Source of the DNA: Sphingomonas sp. IW22
Lineage (GTDB): Bacteria > Pseudomonadota > Alphaproteobacteria > Sphingomonadales > Sphingomonadaceae
Assembly: GCF_041321155.1 (NCBI RefSeq)
Contig: NZ_JBGGWB010000009.1
Coordinates: 1-64,000, forward strand
Length of the DNA: 64,000 bases
Reading direction: 5' to 3'
The position numbers were made by a program, and so were the translations under genes. Below the pieces are notes generated by a model that searched no databases, was not told where the DNA came from, and worked only from the letters and a program-made list of their open reading frames with translations. Below are positions 35,021-44,440 of this stretch, piece after piece. How positions within the stretch are numbered: position 1 is the first letter of the stretch; each line of letters begins with the position of its first letter.

Positions 35021-38008
35021 TCAGAAGTTGAAGCGCACGCCCGCGCGGTACGTCCGACCCAGCATGTCGTACAGAGCCGGGTTCGAGAAGAAAGGCGACC
35101 GCGCCGGATCACGGTCGAAGAGATTGTCGACCTTGAAATAGGCGGTGACTTCCTCGGTCAGGTTATACGTCCCGCCAATGTCCATATAGAACGCGCCGGG
35201 GACGAAATTGTCTTCCGGGCTGATCGTCTGGTAATTCGGACCCGGAACAGGGCAGGTGCCCGGTTCGCATTCAATGTAGTTGTTGTTGATGACGCCCTCG
35301 CTGAACCAGCGCTCCTGGATCAGGAACGAGAATCGGTCGTTCGAGTAGGATTGCGTCGCCAGCCATTTCCAGTCTGGCGTAGCGCCGAAATTCTGACCCG
35401 CGGAGTCGCTGGAAATCGTGTTGGGCAAACCGTTGTCGCTCACATACTTCGCAATGTGCGTTGCCAGTGCGCGAACGACGAAGTTACCCGGCAGACCCAG
35501 CGGATTGCGCCACTGATAGCTTGCTTCAATGTCAAAGCCTTCGGTCTCGATCGACGCGAAATTGAACGACTGGACGTTGATGAAGTTGGGACCGTTCGGA
35601 TTCTCGAGATTGAACGAATTGCAGGTCTCGGGAAGGATGTTCTGGAAGCAGTAATTGACGATGTCGCCTGCCCCCAAGCTGCCGATGACGTCGTCGATCT
35701 CGATCTTGTACCAGTCAAACGACACGCTCAGTCCGGGCAGCCACGACGGATTCGAAAGCGCGATACCGGCCGTGCTGTTGCGGGCGATTTCCGGCGTCAG
35801 TGCCGGGTTGCCAACCGTATATTGCAGCGCCAGCACGTTGCGATTGTTGAACGGGTCGAAGAAGTTCGGCAGCGTCGTCGTGACGGGAGCGGCGAACAGT
35901 TCCGACAGGTTTGGCGCACGGATATCGCGCGAGGTGACACCACGCAGGCGAACGCCGTCGAGCGGTGTTTCCCACGTGCCGCCAATCTTCCAGGTCCACA
36001 CTGTCCCCGACGTCGAATAATCGGTGACGCGTGCAGCGCCGTTGATGTTCGCTCGACCCAGGGCATCCGAGTTGACGATCGGCAGATCGGCTTCGAAGAA
36101 CGCTTCCTTGACGCTGTAGGCGCCATTGCCGTTGCGATAGTTGCCGGCGTACCAGTTCACGCCATCCTGCAGCAGTACCGGATCGTTCGGATAGGCCGAG
36201 TTGAACGGCGTGTTCGCGCCACCCGCGCCATAAGGATCTGCTTCCACGCGGTAGAATTCGTGACGGAACTCCGCGCCGAATGCGACCGATAACGGACCGG
36301 CCCACAGGTCAACCGGCTGCCCGGAGAAGTTCAGACTGACCACGTCCTGCGTCTGGCGCGTGCGCTGATACGGGCCGCTGCCCGGCTGCACATAGCGCAG
36401 GGCCGCTTCAGATGGATTGCCGCCGATGATGTTCAGCGGCTGGCAACCCGCCGCCCGTGCGACCGGGTCGCGGCAAACGATCTGGCCGTTCAGGCTGATC
36501 GCGTCGATTGCGCGATCGAAACGGCGCGAAAGCAGGATGTTGGTGACGTCGATTTCCTGACGGGTTGTGCCGTGCTGATAGAAGATGTCGTAGTTCCAGT
36601 CGTCACCGAACACCGGCACGCGACCCTTGGCGCCCGCAGCGAAGCGATACAGGCGCCGGTCGGTGGCGACCTGGGTGTTGCCCAGCGCCGCGTTGCTGGT
36701 GCCATAACGGAAGCTGGTGATGCCCGCTGCAGCGCACTGGTTGCGCACAATCTGGGGCAGGAAGGGGTTTTCGCACTGAATAGTCAGGTTCGGGCGGTTC
36801 TGGCCGTTGATCGGCTGATTGCCCGTCTTGACCTGACCGATGGTCACGGTGCCGTAGATTTCGTTATTCGGCGCGAAATCATAACCCAACCGGGTATACG
36901 CGTTCAGGCGTTCGATACTCGACTTGAGCGAACGGCCCGAATCGACGTTGCCCGAAACGTCGCCGCCCTGACAGAAGCCGAAGTCGCAGCCGATGACGTT
37001 GCCAGCAGCATTGCGGGCGGGCACGCCGTTCGAACCATATTGGAACTGGAACGGATTGCCCGCTTCGTCAAAGGCGATGCCCTGCAGCGGACCGGCCGTG
37101 ATCAGACCATATTTGGTGAAGCCGATCGACTGAGCAAAGTCGCGAAGCACCAGCTGCGGATTGCCATCGTCGCGGATATTGCGGTTGACCAGCGTGCGCT
37201 GAGTGAACCAGTCGCGCCCACCCGCCAGGCCGATGCCGAACGGACCGGGGCCGACGCCCGCTTCGTTGCCATATTCCGTGCTGACGACCAGGTGCAGCGT
37301 GTCGTTCAGGAAGCTCTTGCCGCCGGCCAGCTGGACCAGAACCGATTCGTCATCGGCGTAATCGGTGATGCTGCCCTGGACGTTGCCCTTCAGCCCTTCA
37401 AAGCGAGTGTCGGTGATGAAGTTGACCACACCGCCGACCGCGTCCGAACCATAGGAAGCCGAAGCGCCGCCGTTCACGATATCGACGCGCTTCACCAGCA
37501 GCTGCGGAAACAGGCTGACGTCCGGCACGCCCGACACGTTCGCGCCGACGACGCGCTGACCGTCGAGCAGCGTCAGCGTGCGGATCGCGCCCACGCCGCG
37601 CAGCGAGAAGGAGCTGAGCCCCTGTGCGCCGCTGGAGGTGCTGAAGGTGTTGACCTGCGTGCCGCTCGATCCCTGAAGCGAGGGAAGCTGGGCGACCGTG
37701 GTGAAGATGTTGGGCTGCGCGTTCGCGGCAATCTGTTCCTCACCGATCACGGTTGTCGGCGTAGGGGCGTTAAAGCCGCTGGCGGTGATGCGCGAACCGG
37801 TGACGACGATATCCTGCACACTGTCGCGGGTTGTGTTCGTGTCTTCCGACGGGGGTAGGGCGCCTTGAGGGGCACCCGGCGGGGGCGCCTGTTCGGGCTG
37901 CTGAGCCAGCGCCGGAGCCGACAGCGCGCACATCGACAGCGCGATGATGCTGGATGCGCCTCGGCGCCAGGACGCACCATTCAACAACCGGTAACGATCT
38001 GAAAACAT
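35021..38008 (-). CDS. TonB-dependent outer membrane receptor
   Basis: A 995-residue TonB-dependent transporter. A signal peptide ends near residue 35 (SMCALSAPALAQ), a proline-rich spacer precedes the TonB box region TRDSVQDIVVTGSRI, and the plug domain follows with FSLRGVGAIRTLTLLDGQRVV and DAVGGVVNFIT. A 22-strand barrel ends in the outer-membrane insertion signature YRAGVRFNF. In sphingomonads and caulobacters, receptors of this size next to glycosidases import oligosaccharides. It is divergent from the MFS-GH43 operon, so xylo- or arabino-oligosaccharides are the most likely cargo, by inference from neighbours. Confidence 0.92.
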   Translation of the reverse strand: MFSDRYRLLNGASWRRGASSIIALSMCALSAPALAQQPEQAPPPGAPQGALPPSEDTNTTRDSVQDIVVTGSRITASGFNAPTPTTVIGEEQIAANAQPNIFTTVAQLPSLQGSSGTQVNTFSTSSGAQGLSSFSLRGVGAIRTLTLLDGQRVVGANVSGVPDVSLFPQLLVKRVDIVNGGASASYGSDAVGGVVNFITDTRFEGLKGNVQGSITDYADDESVLVQLAGGKSFLNDTLHLVVSTEYGNEAGVGPGPFGIGLAGGRDWFTQRTLVNRNIRDDGNPQLVLRDFAQSIGFTKYGLITAGPLQGIAFDEAGNPFQFQYGSNGVPARNAAGNVIGCDFGFCQGGDVSGNVDSGRSLKSSIERLNAYTRLGYDFAPNNEIYGTVTIGQVKTGNQPINGQNRPNLTIQCENPFLPQIVRNQCAAAGITSFRYGTSNAALGNTQVATDRRLYRFAAGAKGRVPVFGDDWNYDIFYQHGTTRQEIDVTNILLSRRFDRAIDAISLNGQIVCRDPVARAAGCQPLNIIGGNPSEAALRYVQPGSGPYQRTRQTQDVVSLNFSGQPVDLWAGPLSVAFGAEFRHEFYRVEADPYGAGGANTPFNSAYPNDPVLLQDGVNWYAGNYRNGNGAYSVKEAFFEADLPIVNSDALGRANINGAARVTDYSTSGTVWTWKIGGTWETPLDGVRLRGVTSRDIRAPNLSELFAAPVTTTLPNFFDPFNNRNVLALQYTVGNPALTPEIARNSTAGIALSNPSWLPGLSVSFDWYKIEIDDVIGSLGAGDIVNYCFQNILPETCNSFNLENPNGPNFINVQSFNFASIETEGFDIEASYQWRNPLGLPGNFVVRALATHIAKYVSDNGLPNTISSDSAGQNFGATPDWKWLATQSYSNDRFSFLIQERWFSEGVINNNYIECEPGTCPVPGPNYQTISPEDNFVPGAFYMDIGGTYNLTEEVTAYFKVDNLFDRDPARSPFFSNPALYDMLGRTYRAGVRFNF

Positions 38009-38505
38009 ATCACTCTCCCTGAATAATGACCCGCTTTTTTATGCGGTGACGTTTGTTGGAACGGGCCTTGCCGACATTTGCCGCCTCGGACCGCTCAATT
38101 ATGGCCGTGGTTCTTTTTTGAACTGATTCTGCCACGCGCCATGTTCGGCCATTTCTGCGGCCATGCAGGCATCCGCGTCAACGATAATATCAGATAGGAT
38201 GTTAACGAAAACGCGTTGTCGCTCGCTGTCATCCATTTCGCATCGCTCCCCACGCCATATTTTTTTCTTTTTTATTCAACAGCATCTCTGCGCTGGCTGG
38301 CCAAAAGATGTCGCATACTTGCTACCCAAGCCGAACCTGCATTACGGTAACGCTATCATCGGAATTTTGCCCGAACCGGGGAGGTTGTCAATACTCCTAC
38401 ATTAGGGCTAGGTCTTAGGTGTACGTCGATTGGTTCGAGCGCCTGCCGCAAAACGTCCCCGGACGATATTGCGCCCAGAATGTTCACGTTAACGGAGCGC
38501 GATCA
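38009..38505. other. Control region between the TonB receptor and the MFS-GH43 operon
   Basis: About 500 gene-free bases between divergent units, AT-richer than the surroundings (T-rich around 38265). It contains the LacI-like palindrome listed separately; promoters for both directions must lie here, but no box is convincing. Confidence 0.5.
38207..38220. promoter_or_regulatory. LacI-family operator candidate (receptor/MFS gap)
   Basis: GAAAACGCGTTGTC, a near-palindrome centred on CG (AACGCGTT is exact), the form bound by LacI-type regulators. It lies about 200 bases before the receptor start and 300 before the MFS start. Confidence 0.4.
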
Positions 38506-39753
38506 TTGCGGATCAGAGGGATACCCAGCCTGAGGTGGACGATCATCGGCCTGTTTGTTGGCGCGATGATCATCAATTATCTCGCGCGATCAGTCCTGGG
38601 GGTGGCGGCACCCGTCATCCTGACCGAGCAGGCGATCACCAGCGAACAATATGGCTGGATTACCGGCGCGTTCCAGATCGGCGTGATGTTTCAACCGCTT
38701 GCCGGTTATCTGCTCGACGGCATCGGGCTGCGCATCGGATTCGCGGCCTTTGTCGCGACATGGTCGTTGATCACCATGGCCCACGCCTTTGCCAGCGGCT
38801 GGATGGGCTTTGCGGCCCTGCGCGGCATATTGGGCCTGGCCGAAGGGTCGGCACAGCCCGCCGGGCAGAAATTGGTCGCCGAATGGTTTCCGGCGCGCGA
38901 ACGCGGGGTCGCCGGCGGCATCTATAATATCGGGGCGTCGTTCGGCGCGGTGTTCGCACCGCCGCTGGTGGCATGGGCGGTGATGACGCAAAGCTGGCGG
39001 CTGGCGTTCATCGTCGCGGGCGGCATCGGCGTGGTCTGGGCGCTGATCTGGTTCATCTGGTATCGCACGCCCCAACAGCACCCCGCGCTCAGCACCGAGG
39101 AGCGCGATTATATCCTGACCGGGCAGGAGGCGCGGCTGGCGGCGCTGGACGCCAAGCCTTCGATCCTGGCGCTGATCCGCCGCCGCGACCTGTGGGGCAT
39201 CGCTTTGCCGCGGATGCTGGCCGATCCCGTCTGGGGGATGCTGTCCTTCTGGATGCCGCTGTATCTGGCGCGGGAGCGCGGATTCGACCTGACGCAACTG
39301 GCTCTGTTCGCGTGGCTGCCCTTTCTGGCCGCTGATCTTGGCTGCCTGTTCGGACCGGCTGTCGTCGCCTTTCTGCAACGGCGAAACATCGCGCTGATCG
39401 ACGCGCGGCGATGGGCGTTCACGCTGGGCGCGGCGATGATGACGGGCATGGCTTTTGTCGGTGTCGTCACCAACCCTTATGTCGCCATCGGCCTGTTGTG
39501 CCTGGGCGGTTTCGCGCACCAGACGTTGTCGGTCACCGTCATCACCATGGCATCCGACCTGTTCCGCCGGAACGAGGTGGCGACCGCTGCCGGCATGGCC
39601 GGTCTTGCCGGCAATCTGGGCGTGCTGATCTTCTCCCTGGTGCTGGGGCAGATGGTCGACGATGTCGGATATGAGCCGTTTTTCGTTCTTCTAGGCGTTC
39701 TCGACCTGATCGGCGCCGCAATCCTCTGGACCCTGGTACGCAAACCCGCATGA
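38506..39753 (+). CDS. MFS transporter, hexuronate/anion-cation symporter type
   Basis: A 415-residue, twelve-helix major facilitator protein. Motifs fit the anion:cation symporter (ExuT-like) family: the N-terminal RWTIIGLFVGAMIINYLARS, then GLAEGSAQPAGQKLVAEWFPARERGVAGGIYNIGASFGA. Substrates in this family are sugar acids such as hexuronates, or oligosaccharide products. A TTG at 38506 with GGAG nine bases upstream was chosen; a GTG at 38419 would add 29 residues with no ribosome-binding site. It overlaps the GH43 gene by 4 bases (ATGA), so the transporter and glycosidase are co-translated. Confidence 0.85.
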   Translation: MRIRGIPSLRWTIIGLFVGAMIINYLARSVLGVAAPVILTEQAITSEQYGWITGAFQIGVMFQPLAGYLLDGIGLRIGFAAFVATWSLITMAHAFASGWMGFAALRGILGLAEGSAQPAGQKLVAEWFPARERGVAGGIYNIGASFGAVFAPPLVAWAVMTQSWRLAFIVAGGIGVVWALIWFIWYRTPQQHPALSTEERDYILTGQEARLAALDAKPSILALIRRRDLWGIALPRMLADPVWGMLSFWMPLYLARERGFDLTQLALFAWLPFLAADLGCLFGPAVVAFLQRRNIALIDARRWAFTLGAAMMTGMAFVGVVTNPYVAIGLLCLGGFAHQTLSVTVITMASDLFRRNEVATAAGMAGLAGNLGVLIFSLVLGQMVDDVGYEPFFVLLGVLDLIGAAILWTLVRKPA

Positions 39754-41372
39754 CCCACATCGCGAACCCAATCCTTCGGGGCTTCAATCCCGACCCCTCG
39801 ATCGTGCGCGTCGGCGATGATTTCTACATCGCGACGTCAACCTTCGAATGGTATCCCGGCGTGCAGATCCACCACAGCCGGGATCTGGTGAACTGGCGCC
39901 TTGTCGCCCGCCCGCTGATGCGCGCGGGGCAGCTGGACATGCGCGGCGACCCCGATTCCTGCGGGGTGTGGGCGCCCGACCTGAGCTATGCCGATGGGCG
40001 GTTCTGGCTGATCTTCACCGATGTGAAGCGTTACGGGACCACCACGGTCGACGGCGCGTCGGGTGTGTCGCTGCGCGATTTCCACAATTATGTGGTGACC
40101 TGCGACACGATCGACGGCGACTGGTCCGATGCCGTCCATCTGAACAGCAGCGGGTTCGACCCGGCGCTGTTCCACGACGATGACGGGCGCAGTTGGCTGA
40201 TCAACATGCTGTGGAGCCACCGGCCCGGCCGCACGCGATTCGCCGGCATCGTCATCCAGGAATTCGACCGCGCCGCCATGAAGATGGTGGGTGAGCCGCG
40301 CATGATCTTCGAAGGGACCGACCGCGGCTTTACCGAGGGGCCGCATCTGTTCAAGCGCGACGGCTGGTATCACCTGCTGGTGGCGGAAGGGGGCACCGGG
40401 TGGAACCACGCCGCCGTCATGGCGCGTTCGCGCAACCTGTTCGGCCCATATGAAGTGCATCCCGACGGTGCGATCCTGACAGCAAATGGGCGCCGCGAAG
40501 GTGCGCTGACGCGGACGGCGCATGGCGATATTGTCGAACTGGCCGATGGCAGCCCGTGGATCGTCTATCTGTGCGGTCGCCCGCTCCCCGGTCGAGAGCG
40601 GTGCGTGATGGGTCGCGAAACCTCGATCCAGCCGCTGCGCTGGGGCGAGGATGGCTGGCTGCGGACGCTGTCTGGCGATGCGGAGCCGGACCCCGCACCC
40701 ACTGCACCCGATCTGCCGCCCGCGCCATGGCCGGATGCCGACTGGGACGGCCGTTTCGATGTCGCGACACTGCCGCCCGAGTTTCAGTGGCTACGCACGC
40801 CCGATAGTGACCGCATCTTCAGCCTGAGCGAGCGACCGGGCCATCTGCGCCTTTTCGGCCGGGAGACGATTGGCAGCCAGTTCGAGCAGGCGCTGGTGGC
40901 GCGGCGGCAGGTCGATTTCAGCTATGTCGCCACGACCAGCGTCGACTTTGCGCCCCGTGACTTCCAGGCGTCGGCAGGGCTGGTCTGCTATTATAACAGC
41001 ACCAAATTCCATTATCTGCACATCAGCGCGGCTCAGGGCGTTCGCCAGCTCCAGCTGATGACTGCATCGCCGGAAGATGGCGCGGGCGGCACCACGCTGT
41101 CGGTACTCGACGCGCTGCCCGATGGCCCGATCGAGATGCGCGTCGATGTCGCGGGCGAAGCGCTGCGCTTTTACTGGCGGCCCGCAGGTGTCGAGGAATG
41201 GCAAGCCGCGGGTCCGGCGCTGGACGCCACCATCCTTTCAGACGAAGCGACGCTGCCCGGCCTGCCCAATTTTACGGGCACGTTCGTGGGCATGGCGTGT
41301 CAGGACATGTCGGGCCGGGCCACGCCCGCCGACTTTGCGTGGTTCCGATATGAGGGGCGCGACGCCCGCTAA
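39750..41372 (+). CDS. Glycoside hydrolase family 43 (xylosidase/arabinofuranosidase)
   Basis: A 540-residue GH43 enzyme with a five-bladed propeller and a C-terminal GH43_C2-like beta-sandwich (from about residue 335). The three catalytic acids are in place: Asp15 in GFNPDPSIVR (base), Asp137 in SGFDPALFHDDDGR, and Glu196 in FTEGPHLFKRDG (acid). The two-domain build and motif spellings are those of bacterial beta-xylosidases. No signal peptide is visible, so it acts in the cytoplasm on imported short oligosaccharides. It is coupled to the MFS gene and its stop is 9 bases from the convergent LacI gene. Confidence 0.93.
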   Translation: MTHIANPILRGFNPDPSIVRVGDDFYIATSTFEWYPGVQIHHSRDLVNWRLVARPLMRAGQLDMRGDPDSCGVWAPDLSYADGRFWLIFTDVKRYGTTTVDGASGVSLRDFHNYVVTCDTIDGDWSDAVHLNSSGFDPALFHDDDGRSWLINMLWSHRPGRTRFAGIVIQEFDRAAMKMVGEPRMIFEGTDRGFTEGPHLFKRDGWYHLLVAEGGTGWNHAAVMARSRNLFGPYEVHPDGAILTANGRREGALTRTAHGDIVELADGSPWIVYLCGRPLPGRERCVMGRETSIQPLRWGEDGWLRTLSGDAEPDPAPTAPDLPPAPWPDADWDGRFDVATLPPEFQWLRTPDSDRIFSLSERPGHLRLFGRETIGSQFEQALVARRQVDFSYVATTSVDFAPRDFQASAGLVCYYNSTKFHYLHISAAQGVRQLQLMTASPEDGAGGTTLSVLDALPDGPIEMRVDVAGEALRFYWRPAGVEEWQAAGPALDATILSDEATLPGLPNFTGTFVGMACQDMSGRATPADFAWFRYEGRDAR

Positions 41373-41381
41373 AGCGGCCCG

Positions 41382-42452
41382 TTATGCCGCCGCCGGATTT
41401 GCCTGGGCGGCGGACTCGCGCCTGACCAAAGCGTGCCCCAGAATGCGGTCGCTGGCGGGGCGGCGCTGTCCCGCGACATTCGCCGCCAGCACCGCCAGCG
41501 CTTCGGCCGCGAGCTTGTCAACGGGTTGGCGCACGGTGGTTAGTGGCGGCCACAATGTCACGGCGGCCGTCGTATCGTCGAACCCGACTACCGACAGCGC
41601 GCCCGGCACGTCCAGATGGCGACGATGCGCGACCGACACCACGGCGGCGGCCATGTCGTCGTTGCTGGCAAAGATCGCGGTGGGGGGTGAGGGGCCTTCC
41701 AGCAGTTGTTCGCCCGCGTTCAGCCCGGATGCATAGCTGAAATCGCCCTGCGCCACACGCACATCGACATCGGGCGTCTCACGTACGGCCGCATAAAATC
41801 CTGCCATCCGCTCGGCGCTGGCGGCCTGATCGGGGTTGCCCAGCACGAAACCCAGCCGCCGATGGCCCAGGTCCAGCAAATGCCGGGTCGCTTCATACGC
41901 GGCCAGTCGGTCGTCGATCCGCACACAGATTGCGCCATCCACCTGATAGCCGCCGACAGCCGCCATTGCGCACCCTGCTTCGCGCAGCACGCCCAGCACC
42001 ACGGGGGATTCGCCCAAGGGCGGTGTCAGGATGACGCCCGACACGCCCGACGCCAACATTTCCCTAAGCGCGTCGAGCGAGGGGGGCCTGCCGCCTTCCC
42101 CCTTCAACAGGATCAGCCGCGCACCCAGTGTCGACGCTTCCTCAAACACGCCGGTCAGGAACTCGCTCATGAAAGCGGCGCTGGGATTGGAATAGATGAC
42201 GCCGATCCGCAACTCGCCCGACGTGACCAGGCTGCGCGCGGCGACATTGGGGGTGTAGGCCAGCGCGTCGATCGCACGTTGGACAAGCGCACGGGTTTCG
42301 GGCCGGACGCCTTCGCGTCCGTTGATGACGCGGGAGACTGTCATCGGGGAAACACCGGCATGCGCCGCCACATCAATGATGGTCGCGCCGCGCGCGTTGC
42401 GAACGATTTTGCTCACCCGGTTCCTGTCGTGCACCCCTTGCAATGCGGACAC
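41382..42452 (-). CDS. LacI-family transcriptional regulator
   Basis: A 356-residue LacI-type repressor. The N-terminal HTH is ATIIDVAAHAGVSPMTVSRVINGREGVRPETR, with a hinge-helix TPNVAARSLVT, followed by the periplasmic-binding-protein-like effector domain. Start is ambiguous: GTG at 42452 or GTG at 42434. It faces the GH43 gene and is flanked by a palindrome just before its own start, suggesting autoregulation. The sugar effector is probably a xylan or pectin breakdown product judging by neighbours. Confidence 0.9.
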   Translation of the reverse strand: MSALQGVHDRNRVSKIVRNARGATIIDVAAHAGVSPMTVSRVINGREGVRPETRALVQRAIDALAYTPNVAARSLVTSGELRIGVIYSNPSAAFMSEFLTGVFEEASTLGARLILLKGEGGRPPSLDALREMLASGVSGVILTPPLGESPVVLGVLREAGCAMAAVGGYQVDGAICVRIDDRLAAYEATRHLLDLGHRRLGFVLGNPDQAASAERMAGFYAAVRETPDVDVRVAQGDFSYASGLNAGEQLLEGPSPPTAIFASNDDMAAAVVSVAHRRHLDVPGALSVVGFDDTTAAVTLWPPLTTVRQPVDKLAAEALAVLAANVAGQRRPASDRILGHALVRRESAAQANPAAA

Positions 42453-42456
42453 CTAA

Positions 42457-42472
42457 CGGTTTCGCGATGGTG
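42457..42472. promoter_or_regulatory. LacI-like half-conserved operator before the regulator gene
   Basis: CGGTTTCGCGATGGTG shares its first 11 bases with the perfect palindrome at 42699 and lies only five bases from the regulator's first possible start. Confidence 0.4.
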
Positions 42473-42698
42473 CCGTAAAGCGCCGTCATGTCGCCCATGC
42501 GCGGCCTGTGCCGTAAATTACAGCCGGTGCGTTGCCGCCCTATCTGTCAACGCTGGCCCGAGCACAGGATCCGGGGCTTGTACCCGTCGCGGTTTATGCG
42601 GTCACGGCGGATTGCAAGCTAGGTTTTTTGTGGCCGCGTTGGGTGCGGACGGCCTCGACGGCTCATGTCATGGCGACCACGATTAACGGGTTGCATCG

Positions 42699-42714
42699 CG
42701 GTTTCGCGAAACCG
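42699..42714. promoter_or_regulatory. Perfect 16-bp LacI-type palindrome
   Basis: CGGTTTCGCGAAACCG, exact inverted repeat with a central CG as in LacI-family operators. It lies between the regulator and the porin, about 200 bases before the porin start. Confidence 0.6.
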
Positions 42715-42916
42715 ACGCAACAGAGATCGCACCGACACCCGGCGATGCGGGTCAGCAGCGGCGGGAAGCGTTCGACCTCTACACCTTTGATGATGGTAGC
42801 GACATGAGAACGCGTGAGTTGCCGAAAACAGAAATGCTTGATCGCGGTGCGGCGCGACACGCAATCATCGGCGATCCGGTGTTGGGAAACCAGCGCCGGG
42901 CATTTGTAGCCGCCAG

Positions 42917-44281
42917 GTGAAGCAGCTCCTACTCCTCGCCGGTCTGTTCGGCGCGGCACCGGCGGCGGCGCAGGTAACACAGGACGGCGCCCTTCACACG
43001 TCCATCGGCTCGCCCGACAACTTTCATCTTTCGGGCAGCGTCCGGCTGCGCATGGAGTCGCTGGACGGTCAGTTTCGCCCGGATAGGGCCAGGGCCGACC
43101 AGCTATTGTCGCTGCGCACGACCCTGTTTGCGGAATACGATACCGGTCCGATCCGTATCGGCGCCGAATTTTACGACGCGCGCGGTTATGTTCAGAACGA
43201 TGACTCATCGGCAGATACCGGCGTGGTCAACACGCTGGAGTTCGCCCAATATTATATGGGTGTCGACCTTGGCGATGCGCTTGGCGAGGGTAGCGAGACG
43301 CGGGTTACAGTCGGGCGCATGACGATGACGCTGGGATCATCGCGGCTGGTGTCGCGGCAGGCATTCCGGAATTCGACCAACGCATATACCGGCCTTCGAC
43401 TGGAACGCACGGCGGCGGGCGGTCGGCGCTTTGTTGCATTCTGGACGATGCCCAATGTTCGAATGCCCAGCGATGCGGCGTCGATCCTCGACAACCGTTC
43501 GCAATGGGATCGCGAAACGAGCGACCTGCAACTGTTCGGCATGTTCAATGCCGTGCCGGTTGGCGACGTGCTGTTGCTAGAAACCTATGCCTATGGTCTG
43601 GTCGAACGGGATGCGCCGGGGTTCGACACCACGAACCGCCACCTGTTCACGCCGGGTTTTCGCTTGAAACGCAAGCCCGCGCAGGGCCTCGATTTCGAGG
43701 TCGAGGCGACGGCGCAATATGGCACCGTGCGCGCCAGCCGTTCCGCTGCCGACACCCAGGATCGGTCCGTACCGGCCTATGGCATTCACGGCGAACTGGG
43801 TCATGGCTGGGCAGGGCGATGGAAACCGCGGGTGGCTGCCTTTTTCGATTACTACACCGGCAATCGTCGTGGCGATGATCGCAACCGGTTCGATACGCTT
43901 TACGGCGGGCGCCGTTTTGAATTCGGGCCGTCGGGGCTGCTTGGGCCCGTTTCCCGCTCGAACCTTGTGTCACCGGGTATTCGGATCGAGTCGAAACCGA
44001 CCACTCGGCTCGACCTGATGGGTAATGTGCGGCTGCTTCGGCTCGACAGCGCGACCGACAGTTTCGGTACGACCAACGTCCGCGATGCCGAAGGCCGGTC
44101 CGGGCACGATGCTGGGGAGCAGTTCGAGGCTCAGCTGCGCTACAAGGTGGTGCCCGATATCGCGTTGCTAGACGTTGGATACGCCTATGTGCGCAAGGGG
44201 CCGTTTCTGCGCAACGCCCCCAACGCGCCGGCAACAGGGGATACCAGCTATGCCTATGCCAGCATGACGTTCACGTTCTAG
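42917..44281 (+). CDS. Alginate-export-type outer membrane porin
   Basis: A 454-residue beta-barrel of the alginate_exp (AlgE-like) porin family. GTG start, signal peptide KQLLLLAGLFGAAPAAAQ, LSGSVRLRMESLDGQFRP at the start of the barrel, many amphipathic strands with acidic and basic pore residues, and the terminal strand signature YASMTFTF. In this family some members export alginate and others take up organic acids or sugars. Next to LacI, GH43 and a TonB receptor, uptake of small sugars or uronates is the most likely role, but this is inferred. Confidence 0.8.
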   Translation: MKQLLLLAGLFGAAPAAAQVTQDGALHTSIGSPDNFHLSGSVRLRMESLDGQFRPDRARADQLLSLRTTLFAEYDTGPIRIGAEFYDARGYVQNDDSSADTGVVNTLEFAQYYMGVDLGDALGEGSETRVTVGRMTMTLGSSRLVSRQAFRNSTNAYTGLRLERTAAGGRRFVAFWTMPNVRMPSDAASILDNRSQWDRETSDLQLFGMFNAVPVGDVLLLETYAYGLVERDAPGFDTTNRHLFTPGFRLKRKPAQGLDFEVEATAQYGTVRASRSAADTQDRSVPAYGIHGELGHGWAGRWKPRVAAFFDYYTGNRRGDDRNRFDTLYGGRRFEFGPSGLLGPVSRSNLVSPGIRIESKPTTRLDLMGNVRLLRLDSATDSFGTTNVRDAEGRSGHDAGEQFEAQLRYKVVPDIALLDVGYAYVRKGPFLRNAPNAPATGDTSYAYASMTFTF

Positions 44282-44306
44282 CGGACCTGATCACCCGGAT
44301 GAAAAC

Positions 44307-44381
44307 TGGCTGGGGCGGGAGGATTCGAACCTCCGCATGACGGTACCAAAAACCGTTGCCTTACCGCTTGGCGACGCCCCA
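44307..44381 (-). tRNA. tRNA-Gln (anticodon TTG)
   Basis: A 75-nt cloverleaf with encoded CCA on the minus strand. Acceptor TGGGGCG pairs with CGCCCCA around the discriminator G; the anticodon stem ACGGT/ACCGT holds loop TTTTGGT, giving TTG; the T-loop is TTCGAAT. The alanine-island repeat is not present here. Confidence 0.96.
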
Positions 44382-44440
44382 GCAGCACCCGTGGGTGAAG
44401 GCGGCGCTTATACCCACAGATTGCCGCGTGAAAAGAGGGT

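Larger units (their letters stand above)
42453..42916. other. Gene-free region between the LacI gene and the porin
   Basis: About 460 bases between divergent genes. It carries two related LacI-like sites listed separately; otherwise nothing supported. Confidence 0.5.
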
